Positions 56,077 through 64,000 of a DNA stretch of 64,000 nt are shown here, piece by piece (position 1 is the stretch's first letter; each line of letters begins with the position of its first letter). Under the pieces are notes generated by a model. It searched no databases and was not told where the DNA came from. It saw only the letters and a list, made by a program, of their open reading frames with translations. Source of the DNA: Fidelibacterota bacterium (lineage in GTDB: Bacteria; Fidelibacterota; Marinisomatia; SCGC-AAA003-L08; GCA-2689995); NCBI GenBank assembly GCA_014381925.1, contig JACNKR010000040.1:1-64000 (forward strand), read 5' to 3'. A program made the translations under genes and the position numbers.

Positions 56077-57525
56077 TCATCTTTTTGAAATTTTAACAAA
56101 ATGAGCATAACTAATATTTAATTTGTTACTTGCATTTAGTTTATTCCCATAATATTGAGTTAGAAATAATAATATTTGTCTATCAAACTCAATATTAATA
56201 TTTTTCCAATTTGTATTATTTTTAGTAATAAAATAATGAATTAAATATACAGGGATTGGAATATTATGATTTATACTACGCTGTTTTATATGATGAAAAG
56301 TCCTTTCAGGTAAATCTATAAATTTTGATGATTTACGAACAGATCCAAATTCACACATCAATTTAGCTATTAAATGAAAATGAAATATTTTTCGTATTTC
56401 ATCAAGATTTTTATTTATTGCAAAACTAAAATCTAAATTATCTAATGGACTTACAATTAAATTGGGGTAATCTTTTAAAAACTGAATATAGGACTCTATT
56501 GCATTTAATCTATCACCATTATATGGAAAATTTTGTTTTACTAAATCTTGTGCAGAATTAAACCCTCTTTCAAAATAATATTGTACTAATGATATATTAT
56601 TTTTTTCTTTATGTATTCTGCCTAAATACAAGCATAATCCAGGTTCCATTTGGAAAATATTATTGAATATCACTTTTTCAAATGCATTTTGAAAATGAAT
56701 TAATGCATTATCCAATTGATTTAACTTTTGATAAATAAACCCTAAACTAGAATGAATAAATGCTAAAGTGTAAATATGAGTTGTTATTTTTATTAATTCA
56801 GTTAGAATATTAATCGCAGTTTCATTTGATTTCATATAATAATGAAGTAAACCATTATCATGAGTTAATGCCAACTGAATATGAGTTAATTTTTTAAGTT
56901 TAGCATTTTCAATAGCAGTAGTATAAATAGAATTTGCTTTTTTATAGTTCCCTTTTCGACGATAATAATTCGCTAATATTTTTTGATGATATAAAATATA
57001 AGAATTGGATTTTATTTTTGTAAAATAGTCAAGTGATTGGTTAAGGTGCGAAATGTCTTTTAAATTCCCTGTTCGCATATCTTGAACTAAAAAAAAATAA
57101 TGAGATATTTTTAATAAATATGTATTCGTTGAAATCAAAGAGATTTGAGGTAAAAGTAATCGTGCAATTTCAAAATTTCCTATAATCCCTAAAAACGAAA
57201 CCATTTCTAATATTATTACCGCAGATAAATTATCATTTTTATTTTCATTTAATTTATAAGCATATCCTATTAATTTTGCACCATTCAATAAACCACCATG
57301 TCTGATTTGATAACGACCCCTACCTAAAATAATTAAAATTGAATGATGAGTATAAATATTATCTAATTTTTTATTAGGGTCAATTTTTTTAAGGTTATAA
57401 TCTTGATGGATTAGTTTTATATGAGAGAGATATTCACGCCAAATGGATGATTTAATATCGATTTTGGTATGCAAATAATCATCAATTGGATTATTAGTTT
57501 TAAAAATTTCTGGTATTATTATCAT
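56077..57525 (-). CDS. TPR protein with two Fis-like HTH segments, likely regulator
   Basis: The protein has 482 residues. The middle (about 60-350) is an array of TPR-like helical repeats, for example NYYRRKGNYKKANSIYTTAI and LGFIYQKLNQLDNALIHF. Near residues 386-416 a Fis-type helix-turn-helix is suggested by FGSVRKSSKFIDLPERTFHHIKQ in shortened form as SSKFIDLPERTFHHIK; the last 35 residues, with YYGNKLNASNKLNISYAHF, look like a second copy. There is no signal peptide. It is divergent from the VIT-VWA/sortase genes across a 245-base gap and is a good candidate for their regulator. No receiver or kinase domain is present. Confidence 0.65.
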   Translation of the reverse strand: MIIIPEIFKTNNPIDDYLHTKIDIKSSIWREYLSHIKLIHQDYNLKKIDPNKKLDNIYTHHSILIILGRGRYQIRHGGLLNGAKLIGYAYKLNENKNDNLSAVIILEMVSFLGIIGNFEIARLLLPQISLISTNTYLLKISHYFFLVQDMRTGNLKDISHLNQSLDYFTKIKSNSYILYHQKILANYYRRKGNYKKANSIYTTAIENAKLKKLTHIQLALTHDNGLLHYYMKSNETAINILTELIKITTHIYTLAFIHSSLGFIYQKLNQLDNALIHFQNAFEKVIFNNIFQMEPGLCLYLGRIHKEKNNISLVQYYFERGFNSAQDLVKQNFPYNGDRLNAIESYIQFLKDYPNLIVSPLDNLDFSFAINKNLDEIRKIFHFHLIAKLMCEFGSVRKSSKFIDLPERTFHHIKQRSINHNIPIPVYLIHYFITKNNTNWKNINIEFDRQILLFLTQYYGNKLNASNKLNISYAHFVKISKR

Positions 57526-57724
57526 TTAATTGAATTCTCGTTCAACTAATTTCTAAATAATAATTGCATATATACAAGTTAAATTTAATATTTATTGAAT
57601 AAAATTGTGATATTTTGCATAGTTATTCATATCCTTTGTTCAATGTATAATTGAAAAATCTTCATTTCTATTTATTTAATATTTATATGAAAGAATTATA
57701 ATAATTACATCGTCTATTAATTAG

Positions 57725-57739
57725 CTCTAAAAATTAGAG
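57725..57739. promoter_or_regulatory. inverted repeat upstream of the VIT-VWA gene
   Basis: CTCTAA and TTAGAG are separated by AAA, 32 bases before the ATG at 57771. The dyad could be an operator for the divergently encoded TPR/HTH protein. A six-base dyad in AT-rich DNA may also be chance. Confidence 0.3.
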
Positions 57740-57770
57740 TAAAATTAACGAAATCAAAAAAGGATTGAAA

Positions 57771-59942
57771 ATGAAAGCGCTCTTAACAAAAACTATTTTA
57801 TTTATTTTAACATCTGTGATTATTGGAAATACAATAAATGAAACTCACCCAATAGAAAAGAATAATATAAATTCTATAATTACCCATATTCAACAAAAAT
57901 CCAATTTAGCTCCCGTGAAATTTTCTGATATTACTGAAGGCACGCTTGTAATCAAAGAGGGTGAAAGTGGGTTTTACCAGCCAATGCCTAACTTAAATAC
58001 AATCGTTAATGTTAATATAGAAGGTATGATTGCGTCCACTACAGTTGATCAACATTACATTAATGACACGAATGAAATTATAGAAACAATTTATGTTTTT
58101 CCATTATCTGCTAATTGTGCGGTTAGAGATATGGAAATGATTATTGGTGATAGACATATAAAAGGTGAAGTTGAAGAAAAAGTTGAAGCACGAAAAAAAT
58201 ATGAACAGGCAAAATCTCAAGGAAAAAAGGCAGGACTTACGGAACAAGAACGCCCAAATATATTCACAAATTCCGTTGCAAATATTTTACCGGGTGAACA
58301 TGTCATTATTCGATTAAAATTAGTTGAAAAATTATATTATGAAGAAGGAAAGTTTTCATATAAGTTCCCAATGGTTGTCGGACCACGGTTTATTCCAGGA
58401 AATACAATTAGAGGTTATTCAGGAACAGGCTGGGCATTGGATACAGATATAGTGCCAGATGCCTCTCGAATAACTCCCCCAATTATTCCAGAAGGTATGC
58501 GTACTGGTAATAATTTGAATATCTCAATAAAATTAAATTCAGGATTATCGATTGAAAAATTATTAAGTCCCACTCATAAGATTGAAAGCGAAATTATTGA
58601 TGGACTTTATAATATCACTTTAAAACATCAAGCAATAATTCCAAATAAAGATTTTATTTTAGAATATTCAATTAAACCAGAAAACCAACCACAAGCGGCG
58701 TTGTTTACTTCCACTTTTAATAATGAAGAATATTTTTTACTTATGGCAATGCCACCACAAATTAAAGGAAATATAAAAATAATCAATAAAGAAATAATAT
58801 TTATTTTAGATATTTCAGGATCAATGCAAGGGACTAAAATCCTTCAAGCAAAATCAGCATTAATTGAAATATTAAAGCGATTAAAACCCGAAGAATCATT
58901 TAATATTATTGCTTTTAATAATAAGTATTCATCATTTAATTCCAATTCTTTGCCGGCAAATGATGAAAATAAACAAAGTGGAATAAATTTCATTAATCAA
59001 TTACATGCAAATGGTGGGACAATGGCTCAACCGGCATTAGAAGCAGGATTTGATTTCACCCCACAAAATGATAAAATGAAGATGGTGGTATTTTTAACGG
59101 ATGGTTCTGTTGGAAATGAAAATCAATTATTTAATTTAGTTGAAAATAAATTAGGAAATAGCCGATTGTTCACACTTGCAATTGGGCATGCATCAAATGG
59201 TTATTTATTAGAAAAAATATCTGAACTCGGAAAAGGGACATTTACGTATATTCATAATCAAAGCCAAGTAAAAGAAAAAGTGACTGAATTATTCTCCAAA
59301 ATTGAAAATCCCATAATTACGGATTTATTATTAGAATTACCAAGTGATTGTGAAATTTATCCAAAAACACTTCCTGATTTATATAAAGGACAACCGTTAA
59401 CTGTCATTGGAAAATTAAATGAAATTAGTGATGAAAAAGTTAAATTTTCAGGAAATTTAAATGGAAATCGATTTATTCAACATTTATCATTAGATCTAAA
59501 TCAAGCAAAGCCTGCTGAAGGAATATCAACAATTTGGGCAAGAATGAAAGTTAAAGAATTAATGAATGACTTTAGAAGAGGTAGGCAAGAGTCAAAACAA
59601 CAGATAATTGATATTGCTAAATCATTTAAAATAATAACTCAATTTACATCATTTATTGCGATTGAAAATAAAATCACAAATCCTTCATTAGCGTATAATA
59701 TAAAAAATATCCCTGTTGAGATGCCTTATGGTTGGAGTTATGATGGCATTTTTAAAAGTGCAAACCGCCGAAAGCCAATAATGGCAGAAAATAGAAACTC
59801 AAAACAAATAGATAATGATGCGGCAATTAAAAAAACTTTACCTCAAACAGCAACTCAATATCCAATTTTATTTCTCACTGGCATATTTTCCATATTGGTT
59901 TCAATATTTATCAGTTTAATTTTAAAACTTAAACACAAATGA
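57771..59942 (+). CDS. VIT and VWA domain protein with LPQTA sorting signal
   Basis: The ATG at 57771 is preferred because AAAAAGGA lies seven bases upstream; a TTG at 57765 falls inside that site. The protein has 723 residues. A signal peptide (about 1-20) is followed by a VIT domain (about 70-200; VYVFPLSANCAVRDMEM-type segment and ARKKYEQAKSQGKKAGL) and a VWA domain (about 340-510) with the metal site D347-I-S349-G-S351. The C-terminus has LPQTA at 690-694, a membrane segment and the basic tail KLKHK. This matches the marine proteobacterial sortase target protein family. The next gene, which overlaps by 4 bases, encodes the sortase. Confidence 0.9.
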   Translation: MKALLTKTILFILTSVIIGNTINETHPIEKNNINSIITHIQQKSNLAPVKFSDITEGTLVIKEGESGFYQPMPNLNTIVNVNIEGMIASTTVDQHYINDTNEIIETIYVFPLSANCAVRDMEMIIGDRHIKGEVEEKVEARKKYEQAKSQGKKAGLTEQERPNIFTNSVANILPGEHVIIRLKLVEKLYYEEGKFSYKFPMVVGPRFIPGNTIRGYSGTGWALDTDIVPDASRITPPIIPEGMRTGNNLNISIKLNSGLSIEKLLSPTHKIESEIIDGLYNITLKHQAIIPNKDFILEYSIKPENQPQAALFTSTFNNEEYFLLMAMPPQIKGNIKIINKEIIFILDISGSMQGTKILQAKSALIEILKRLKPEESFNIIAFNNKYSSFNSNSLPANDENKQSGINFINQLHANGGTMAQPALEAGFDFTPQNDKMKMVVFLTDGSVGNENQLFNLVENKLGNSRLFTLAIGHASNGYLLEKISELGKGTFTYIHNQSQVKEKVTELFSKIENPIITDLLLELPSDCEIYPKTLPDLYKGQPLTVIGKLNEISDEKVKFSGNLNGNRFIQHLSLDLNQAKPAEGISTIWARMKVKELMNDFRRGRQESKQQIIDIAKSFKIITQFTSFIAIENKITNPSLAYNIKNIPVEMPYGWSYDGIFKSANRRKPIMAENRNSKQIDNDAAIKKTLPQTATQYPILFLTGIFSILVSIFISLILKLKHK

Positions 59943-60508
59943 AATTTAATTATTTCTCTTTCTTGTTCCTAATCGTGGGGAGTTTTCTAATTGGAAATTC
60001 CCTGCTATTTTATTCAAAAGGTTTTATAGGTCAATTCCTTTTAGAAAAAGCATGGGAAGTAACAAAATCTACACAGAAAAATACAAAACCGTGGTCTTGG
60101 TCAAATACATACCCAATTGGAAGGTTGATAATCCCAAAAATAAAATTTGACCATATCATTATTGAAGGTGCAAGTAATGGAAGTTTAGAATATGGTTCCG
60201 GGCATATATATGAAACAGCTTTACCAAATATGAGAGGTAATTGCGTAATTGCAGGTCATAGAGATTCATTTTTTAGTGGATTAGAAAAGCTATTAGAAGG
60301 TAATCAAATAATTTTAGAGAGCAAAACAGCAGTTGTAAATTATGTTGTAATTTCAATACATATTGTAAACCCAATGGATACAAAGTGGCTACATCAATAT
60401 GATTATACTGAATTAACGCTAATTACGTGTTATCCATTTAATTATATTGGAGATGCTCCACTAAGGTATATTATTAAAGCTGAAAAGTTAAATTCAATTC
60501 AAATTTAA
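59939..60508 (+). CDS. dedicated class GN-type sortase
   Basis: The protein has 189 residues with an N-terminal membrane segment (about 5-27). Sortase catalytic residues are H107 (CVIAGHRDS), C164 (TLITCYPF) and R176 (APLRYII). The arrangement and size fit the class GN sortases of Gram-negative bacteria. It should cleave the LPQTA motif of the preceding protein and transfer it to an envelope acceptor. The overlapping genes and single visible substrate support a dedicated pair. It ends 2 bases before the convergent lipoprotein gene. Confidence 0.92.
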   Translation: MKFNYFSFLFLIVGSFLIGNSLLFYSKGFIGQFLLEKAWEVTKSTQKNTKPWSWSNTYPIGRLIIPKIKFDHIIIEGASNGSLEYGSGHIYETALPNMRGNCVIAGHRDSFFSGLEKLLEGNQIILESKTAVVNYVVISIHIVNPMDTKWLHQYDYTELTLITCYPFNYIGDAPLRYIIKAEKLNSIQI

Positions 60509-60510
60509 TA

Positions 60511-63500
60511 TTACGGTTGAATTTGTGGTAAAAAATCATCACCTAATTCATCACTAATTTTATAATTAACCGAATTAGTTTCATCTGTTAAAAAGATTGA
60601 ACTGGTTCCATTTTCATCGGATTCATAAACCATATATACACCATCAATATCATTCAGAATTATATTAGCAAAACTTGGGTTAACTTGGTTAGAACTGTTG
60701 TTTTCAATTACATCAATTATATTCGATTCAAAGCCATCAATAGTTGTTGGGATTTCTATAAAGTAAATTGACCATGAACCATCACGATTACTTTCATAAA
60801 CGATAAAGTTACCCATTTCACCATTTGGAGAAAATCCATCCATTACAAATCTTGGGTTGCGTTCGATATAATTGTCATTTGTTAGTTTTAGACTATCACC
60901 AGTTTCTATATTATACCAAAATAAATCAACCTGATTATTCACTTCACCAATATAAATAATTTGGCTTCCATCATCATTAATATCTGGTTCATATTCAGAT
61001 TCAGGATGATTTGTAATATTTTGTTTTTGTGTCCCATCTTCATTCATTACAAATATCTCTAAATTACCAGCAATTGTTGAACAATATACTATTTTATCAG
61101 TACCTGAAATAATATTTGTAATATTGAAATCCTTATCACTTCCATTATTAAAAGTTAATTGATTTAAATCAGAACCATCTTTATTCATACTATAAATTTC
61201 AAAATTACCTGTTCGTACAGATTCAAAAATAATCCGAGAACCATTTGAAGTAAATTGAGGATTATAATCGTTCCCAGGATGATTCGTCAAGTTTTGTAAA
61301 TCTCGTCCACCAGCCCCAATTGAAAATATTTCAAAGTTTCCATTTTCTCGTCCATAAAAAATAATTCTTGCTCCCCATGGTTCAAAACGTGGAGAATAAC
61401 TTTCGCCCACATCATTTGAAAATAATTGTAATCTCGGAAATCCAGGATCTTCAAAATCTAATTCAACACTGAAAACATTATTCAATCCATCTCTATTTGA
61501 TTGAAATACAATTTGATTAAACGGCGTTGCTTTTTCTGCCACATCATATTCTTCTTGACTGCTAAAACTTTTTTGTCCCCACACATCTTCCGTAACCACT
61601 AAAAAATACATTATCCAATCTTCTTCTTCCATAGTATAAATATATTGCGTCAATTGATTATCTATAAATGGTCCAACTTTTATAATATCAGAATTATCTT
61701 CAATGCAATTTTCATCGAATACATCATTATAACTAAATGCTTCTTCATGTCTATAGTATAATGAATACGATTTAAAATCTTCATCCATACTACCATTCCA
61801 TTCAATTACATACTGCCTATTTTCTGCATCTACATTTTCAAAATAGATGCTTGTAATATAGGGTTTATCCGGTGGTTGTTCAGAAAACAAACTATGTTCA
61901 GAAATTGTTTTTTGTCCCCAACCATCTTCTACTTCAACCCAAAAAAATAATTCACCCGATTGATTACATGAAACCTCCTCATCCCAAAAATAAGTCATTA
62001 ACAAACTATTTTCATCAATATTTAAAACCTGCCCAAGTGTATCTTCCAATGAATCTGAAACTGTAGAAGAAAATACGGTGTATGATTTAAAATCTGATAT
62101 CAAATTTTCAACACTTTCCCAATGAACAATTATAGTATCTGGAATATTTTCACTATTGTCATTTCCTTTCCAATATGTCCAATTTGTAATCTCAACTTTT
62201 GGTGGTGGAATATCAATTAAATTTGTCATACCACTACCAATTGAAATATTTCCAAATTTATCTTCTACACCCACCCAAAACCAATTTTCTATAAATGGAC
62301 TGAAATTTTCACTAAAAGAAAATAATCCATTTTCAGATACAAAAGATGAATCTAAATTAAAATTTGAAGTATTTATATCTAAAACATTTGTGAGCTTAAT
62401 TTTATCACTTGTTTCAGAAATTGAATGATAAATATTATACGAATTAAAATTAGAGACATCCAATTCACCTAAATACCATTCTATATTTATTCCTTCTACG
62501 GAATAATCAATTGATTTAATATTTACGGCCTGAGGTGAATTATTTGGTGGGGTCATATAAATATCACCAGAACTTGCTTGTTCAGAATTATCAATTACTT
62601 TTACCCAAAATTCATTATACCGGTTAGGGTATAAATATTCAGAATTATTATTAGTGAACAATCCTAATTCATAAGAAGTTTGATTAATATTTGTTACTTC
62701 ATAAAATGGTTCATTTGAAAATTCACAATCTGAACAATCAAACCATAATTCATAACGAACGAAATCAACATCGGGAGATTCAGTCCAATCAAAAATAACA
62801 GAATCACCAACATAGGAAATTTGCGTGAAATTTATTGGTATTGGATAATAGTCAAATATATTAGAATAAAATTCAGTCAACTCAGACTCAAATCCAAAAG
62901 AATCAACAACGGCGACATTATACAAAATTTCATTACCTGAAGATTCATTATGACAATAAAAATTTGAATTAATATCAGACTCAATGTCTAATTTCTCTTC
63001 AGAAGACTCATCAGAAATATATATATTAAAATGTGAAAAATCTGGAATACTATCGATTATAATAGATTCCCAATAAATACAGTTTGAATTTTCTTTATTA
63101 ATTACAGAAATAATATCCAGAGGTAATGGGTTTCCCATAGATTGATCTAAATTTACAATTAAAGATGAGCTTATTTTCTCATTTTCACTTGAATCCATGG
63201 CTTTTATTTTTAAAGTATAAACTGAATCTGGAAACTCAACTTGAGTTGAATTCCACTTTAATACATAAATATCAGTTTGAATAGTTGATTTTGTAGAATA
63301 AACAACGGAGTCTAATTCTACTACATATAATTGAACATTATCAATATCACTTGCTTCGTCAGTTACTTTTACTTTGAATTCTAATATCTCATACCCTGGA
63401 TTAATTTCTAAATTATCTGAATTAAATTCGATAAATGGATTTGAGTTTATCCTATATTCTTGCCAGTTTATTTGAGGCTCTTCTTTGTCTGGAATCAAAA

Positions 63501-63570
63501 AACTTAAGTCACAGGAAAAGAAAATAAGTGATAAAAATAATAATATTTTAAATTTTAATAGTTTATACAT
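60511..63570 (-). CDS. lipoprotein with FnIII-like domains and TolB-like propeller
   Basis: The protein has 1019 residues. The N-terminus is a lipoprotein signal with cysteine at 20 (LIFFSCDLS). The middle (about 40-690) is a chain of fibronectin-III-like beta sandwiches with repeated phrases such as YEVTNIN, SFNLDSS, and FWVGVED/FWVKVID/FWVEVED. The C-terminal part (about 695-1019) is a PD40/WD40-like beta propeller as in TolB, with repeated blocks like IVFQSNRDGLNNVF, RIIFESVRTGNFEIYSM and IVYCSTIAGNLEIFVMNEDG. It is probably an outer-membrane-anchored surface or periplasmic binding protein. No catalytic residues are visible. Confidence 0.82.
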   Translation of the reverse strand: MYKLLKFKILLFLSLIFFSCDLSFLIPDKEEPQINWQEYRINSNPFIEFNSDNLEINPGYEILEFKVKVTDEASDIDNVQLYVVELDSVVYSTKSTIQTDIYVLKWNSTQVEFPDSVYTLKIKAMDSSENEKISSSLIVNLDQSMGNPLPLDIISVINKENSNCIYWESIIIDSIPDFSHFNIYISDESSEEKLDIESDINSNFYCHNESSGNEILYNVAVVDSFGFESELTEFYSNIFDYYPIPINFTQISYVGDSVIFDWTESPDVDFVRYELWFDCSDCEFSNEPFYEVTNINQTSYELGLFTNNNSEYLYPNRYNEFWVKVIDNSEQASSGDIYMTPPNNSPQAVNIKSIDYSVEGINIEWYLGELDVSNFNSYNIYHSISETSDKIKLTNVLDINTSNFNLDSSFVSENGLFSFSENFSPFIENWFWVGVEDKFGNISIGSGMTNLIDIPPPKVEITNWTYWKGNDNSENIPDTIIVHWESVENLISDFKSYTVFSSTVSDSLEDTLGQVLNIDENSLLMTYFWDEEVSCNQSGELFFWVEVEDGWGQKTISEHSLFSEQPPDKPYITSIYFENVDAENRQYVIEWNGSMDEDFKSYSLYYRHEEAFSYNDVFDENCIEDNSDIIKVGPFIDNQLTQYIYTMEEEDWIMYFLVVTEDVWGQKSFSSQEEYDVAEKATPFNQIVFQSNRDGLNNVFSVELDFEDPGFPRLQLFSNDVGESYSPRFEPWGARIIFYGRENGNFEIFSIGAGGRDLQNLTNHPGNDYNPQFTSNGSRIIFESVRTGNFEIYSMNKDGSDLNQLTFNNGSDKDFNITNIISGTDKIVYCSTIAGNLEIFVMNEDGTQKQNITNHPESEYEPDINDDGSQIIYIGEVNNQVDLFWYNIETGDSLKLTNDNYIERNPRFVMDGFSPNGEMGNFIVYESNRDGSWSIYFIEIPTTIDGFESNIIDVIENNSSNQVNPSFANIILNDIDGVYMVYESDENGTSSIFLTDETNSVNYKISDELGDDFLPQIQP

Positions 63571-63578
63571 ATATAATT

Positions 63579-63809
63579 TTATTTAATATGGATTTGATTA
63601 TTTGATCTCCAGACTTTAAACGCTTTGATTAAAAAGCCTGCTCCAATGATAAATAATATAAAAGAGACGAATCCAATAAGTAACTCTTTTAGTAAATATA
63701 ATACAATTCCCAAGAAAATAAACCCAATTCCAATTTTTGCAAGCTTAAATTCATTTGCTTGAGAAGTGGAAAAAATATCTCCTAGAGAATTATAGCTAAA
63801 TTTAAACAT
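63579..63809 (-). CDS. 76-residue membrane protein
   Basis: Two hydrophobic stretches at about 24-39 and 45-65 suggest a hairpin membrane protein, with a basic C-terminus KVWRSNNQIHIK. No family is recognised. It starts 3 bases after the Rdx-like gene stop and ends 8 bases before the lipoprotein gene, so the three are probably co-transcribed. It is not a shadow: the opposite strand has no competing gene. Confidence 0.65.
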   Translation of the reverse strand: MFKFSYNSLGDIFSTSQANEFKLAKIGIGFIFLGIVLYLLKELLIGFVSFILFIIGAGFLIKAFKVWRSNNQIHIK

Positions 63810-63812
63810 AAT

Positions 63813-64000
63813 TTACCATTTACTTATCTCATTTTCTGTTGGAAATCTATTCATTTCAAATTTAGAAAATATTAGTTTATTATTTAAAATAACTTCAAAA
63901 GCACCACTTCTCGGAGGATTAATATTTCCATTAACAATAACATTTGAAAAATTCATTTTTATCAATTTTGACACCCGGTCAAATTCTGGATGATAATTTC
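63813..64000 (-). CDS. Rdx (SelT/SelW/SelH-like) protein, C-terminal part only
   Basis: The 62 visible codons end at a TAA at 63813. The segment includes NGNINPPRSGAFEVILNNKL, FSKFEMNRFPTENEI, which match the C-terminal half of the SelW/Rdx family (G-A-F-E-V, then a short strand, then F-P-E-I). The redox CxxC or CxxU motif lies in the missing N-terminal half, so it is not known whether this is a selenoprotein. It is the first gene read before the small membrane protein. Confidence 0.7.
   Translation of the reverse strand, partial: NYHPEFDRVSKLIKMNFSNVIVNGNINPPRSGAFEVILNNKLIFSKFEMNRFPTENEISKW

Noticed and set aside
57765-57770. TTG start six bases upstream for the VIT-VWA gene
   Set aside because: The TTG is part of the AAAAAGGATTG ribosome-binding region; the ATG at 57771 has ideal spacing and a normal signal peptide.
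1-64000. CRISPR arrays, rRNA genes, prophage or intact insertion sequences
   Set aside because: No regularly spaced identical repeats, rRNA-like sequence, integrase or transposase frame was found by reading the window and its translations.

Overview
The window is a strongly AT-rich chromosomal segment that is almost completely coding. Nearly all genes lie on the minus strand; the plus-strand exceptions are a three-gene block at 35475-37636 and a two-gene sortase block at 57771-60508. There are no rRNA genes, no CRISPR array and no intact insertion sequence. The protein set points to a Gram-negative-type, didermic, probably marine bacterium of the wider Fibrobacteres-Chlorobi-Bacteroidetes neighbourhood, most likely a Marinimicrobia (SAR406)-like lineage. 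This placement is inferred from secreted proteins with PNPFNP (FlgD-like) or dockerin-like C-termini, cohesin-like domains, a class GN-type sortase and lipoproteins. No marker-gene phylogeny was possible.

Layout. 1-3869: PASTA protein (cut by the window edge), rsmB, fmt, def and yajC, a translation and protein-export cluster. 4029-10087: a seven-gene SUF iron-sulfur operon read sufA/erpA-sufB-sufC-sufD-sufU-sufT-sufS. 10207-14612: three glycosyltransferases and a TPR protein in a tightly overlapping operon. 14674-16815: a 62-aa basic protein, a membrane diguanylate cyclase, and an ECF sigma factor with its zinc-finger anti-sigma factor. 16802-19259: holA, uppP and a laccase-domain YfiH/PgeF protein. 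19304-25423: one 2039-codon gene carrying both an AddA-like helicase-nuclease and an AddB-like helicase-nuclease. 25435-30112: a DUF255/thioredoxin-like protein and a secreted M14 carboxypeptidase. 30667-35320: a phosphate module (PhoU, Na/Pi cotransporter, PhoR, PhoB), an unlisted 58-aa membrane protein whose end overlaps the PhoB start, and a BtuF-like binding protein. 35475-37636 (+): a small protein and a NatAB-type ABC exporter. 37639-41225: crotonase, TrkH, TrkA. 41304-51689: secreted cohesin-like protein, murA, recN, VanZ-like, nnr, acpS, HAD phosphatase, TPR protein, tRNA-Leu(GAG), secG, tpiA, pgk. 51690-52755: a non-coding, repeat-rich stretch with a decayed sorting-domain fragment. 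52756-55848: a large cysteine-rich, cohesin- and dockerin-containing secreted protein. 56077-60508: a TPR/HTH regulator divergent from a VIT-VWA protein ending in LPQTA and its dedicated sortase. 60511-64000: a lipoprotein with a TolB-like propeller, a small membrane protein and the C-terminus of a SelT/SelW/SelH-like (Rdx) protein.

How the genes fit together. Housekeeping operons (translation, cell wall, glycolysis, Fe-S assembly, K+ and phosphate uptake) are interleaved with envelope and secreted proteins. The points most worth a second look are the single-chain AddA-AddB, the sortase/VIT-VWA pair placed next to a TPR regulator with two Fis-like helix-turn-helix segments, a three-copy 11-bp-period PhoP-box-like array in front of the Na/Pi transporter gene, and the repeat island at 51.7-52.8 kb where short palindromic elements sit inside a dying sorting domain.
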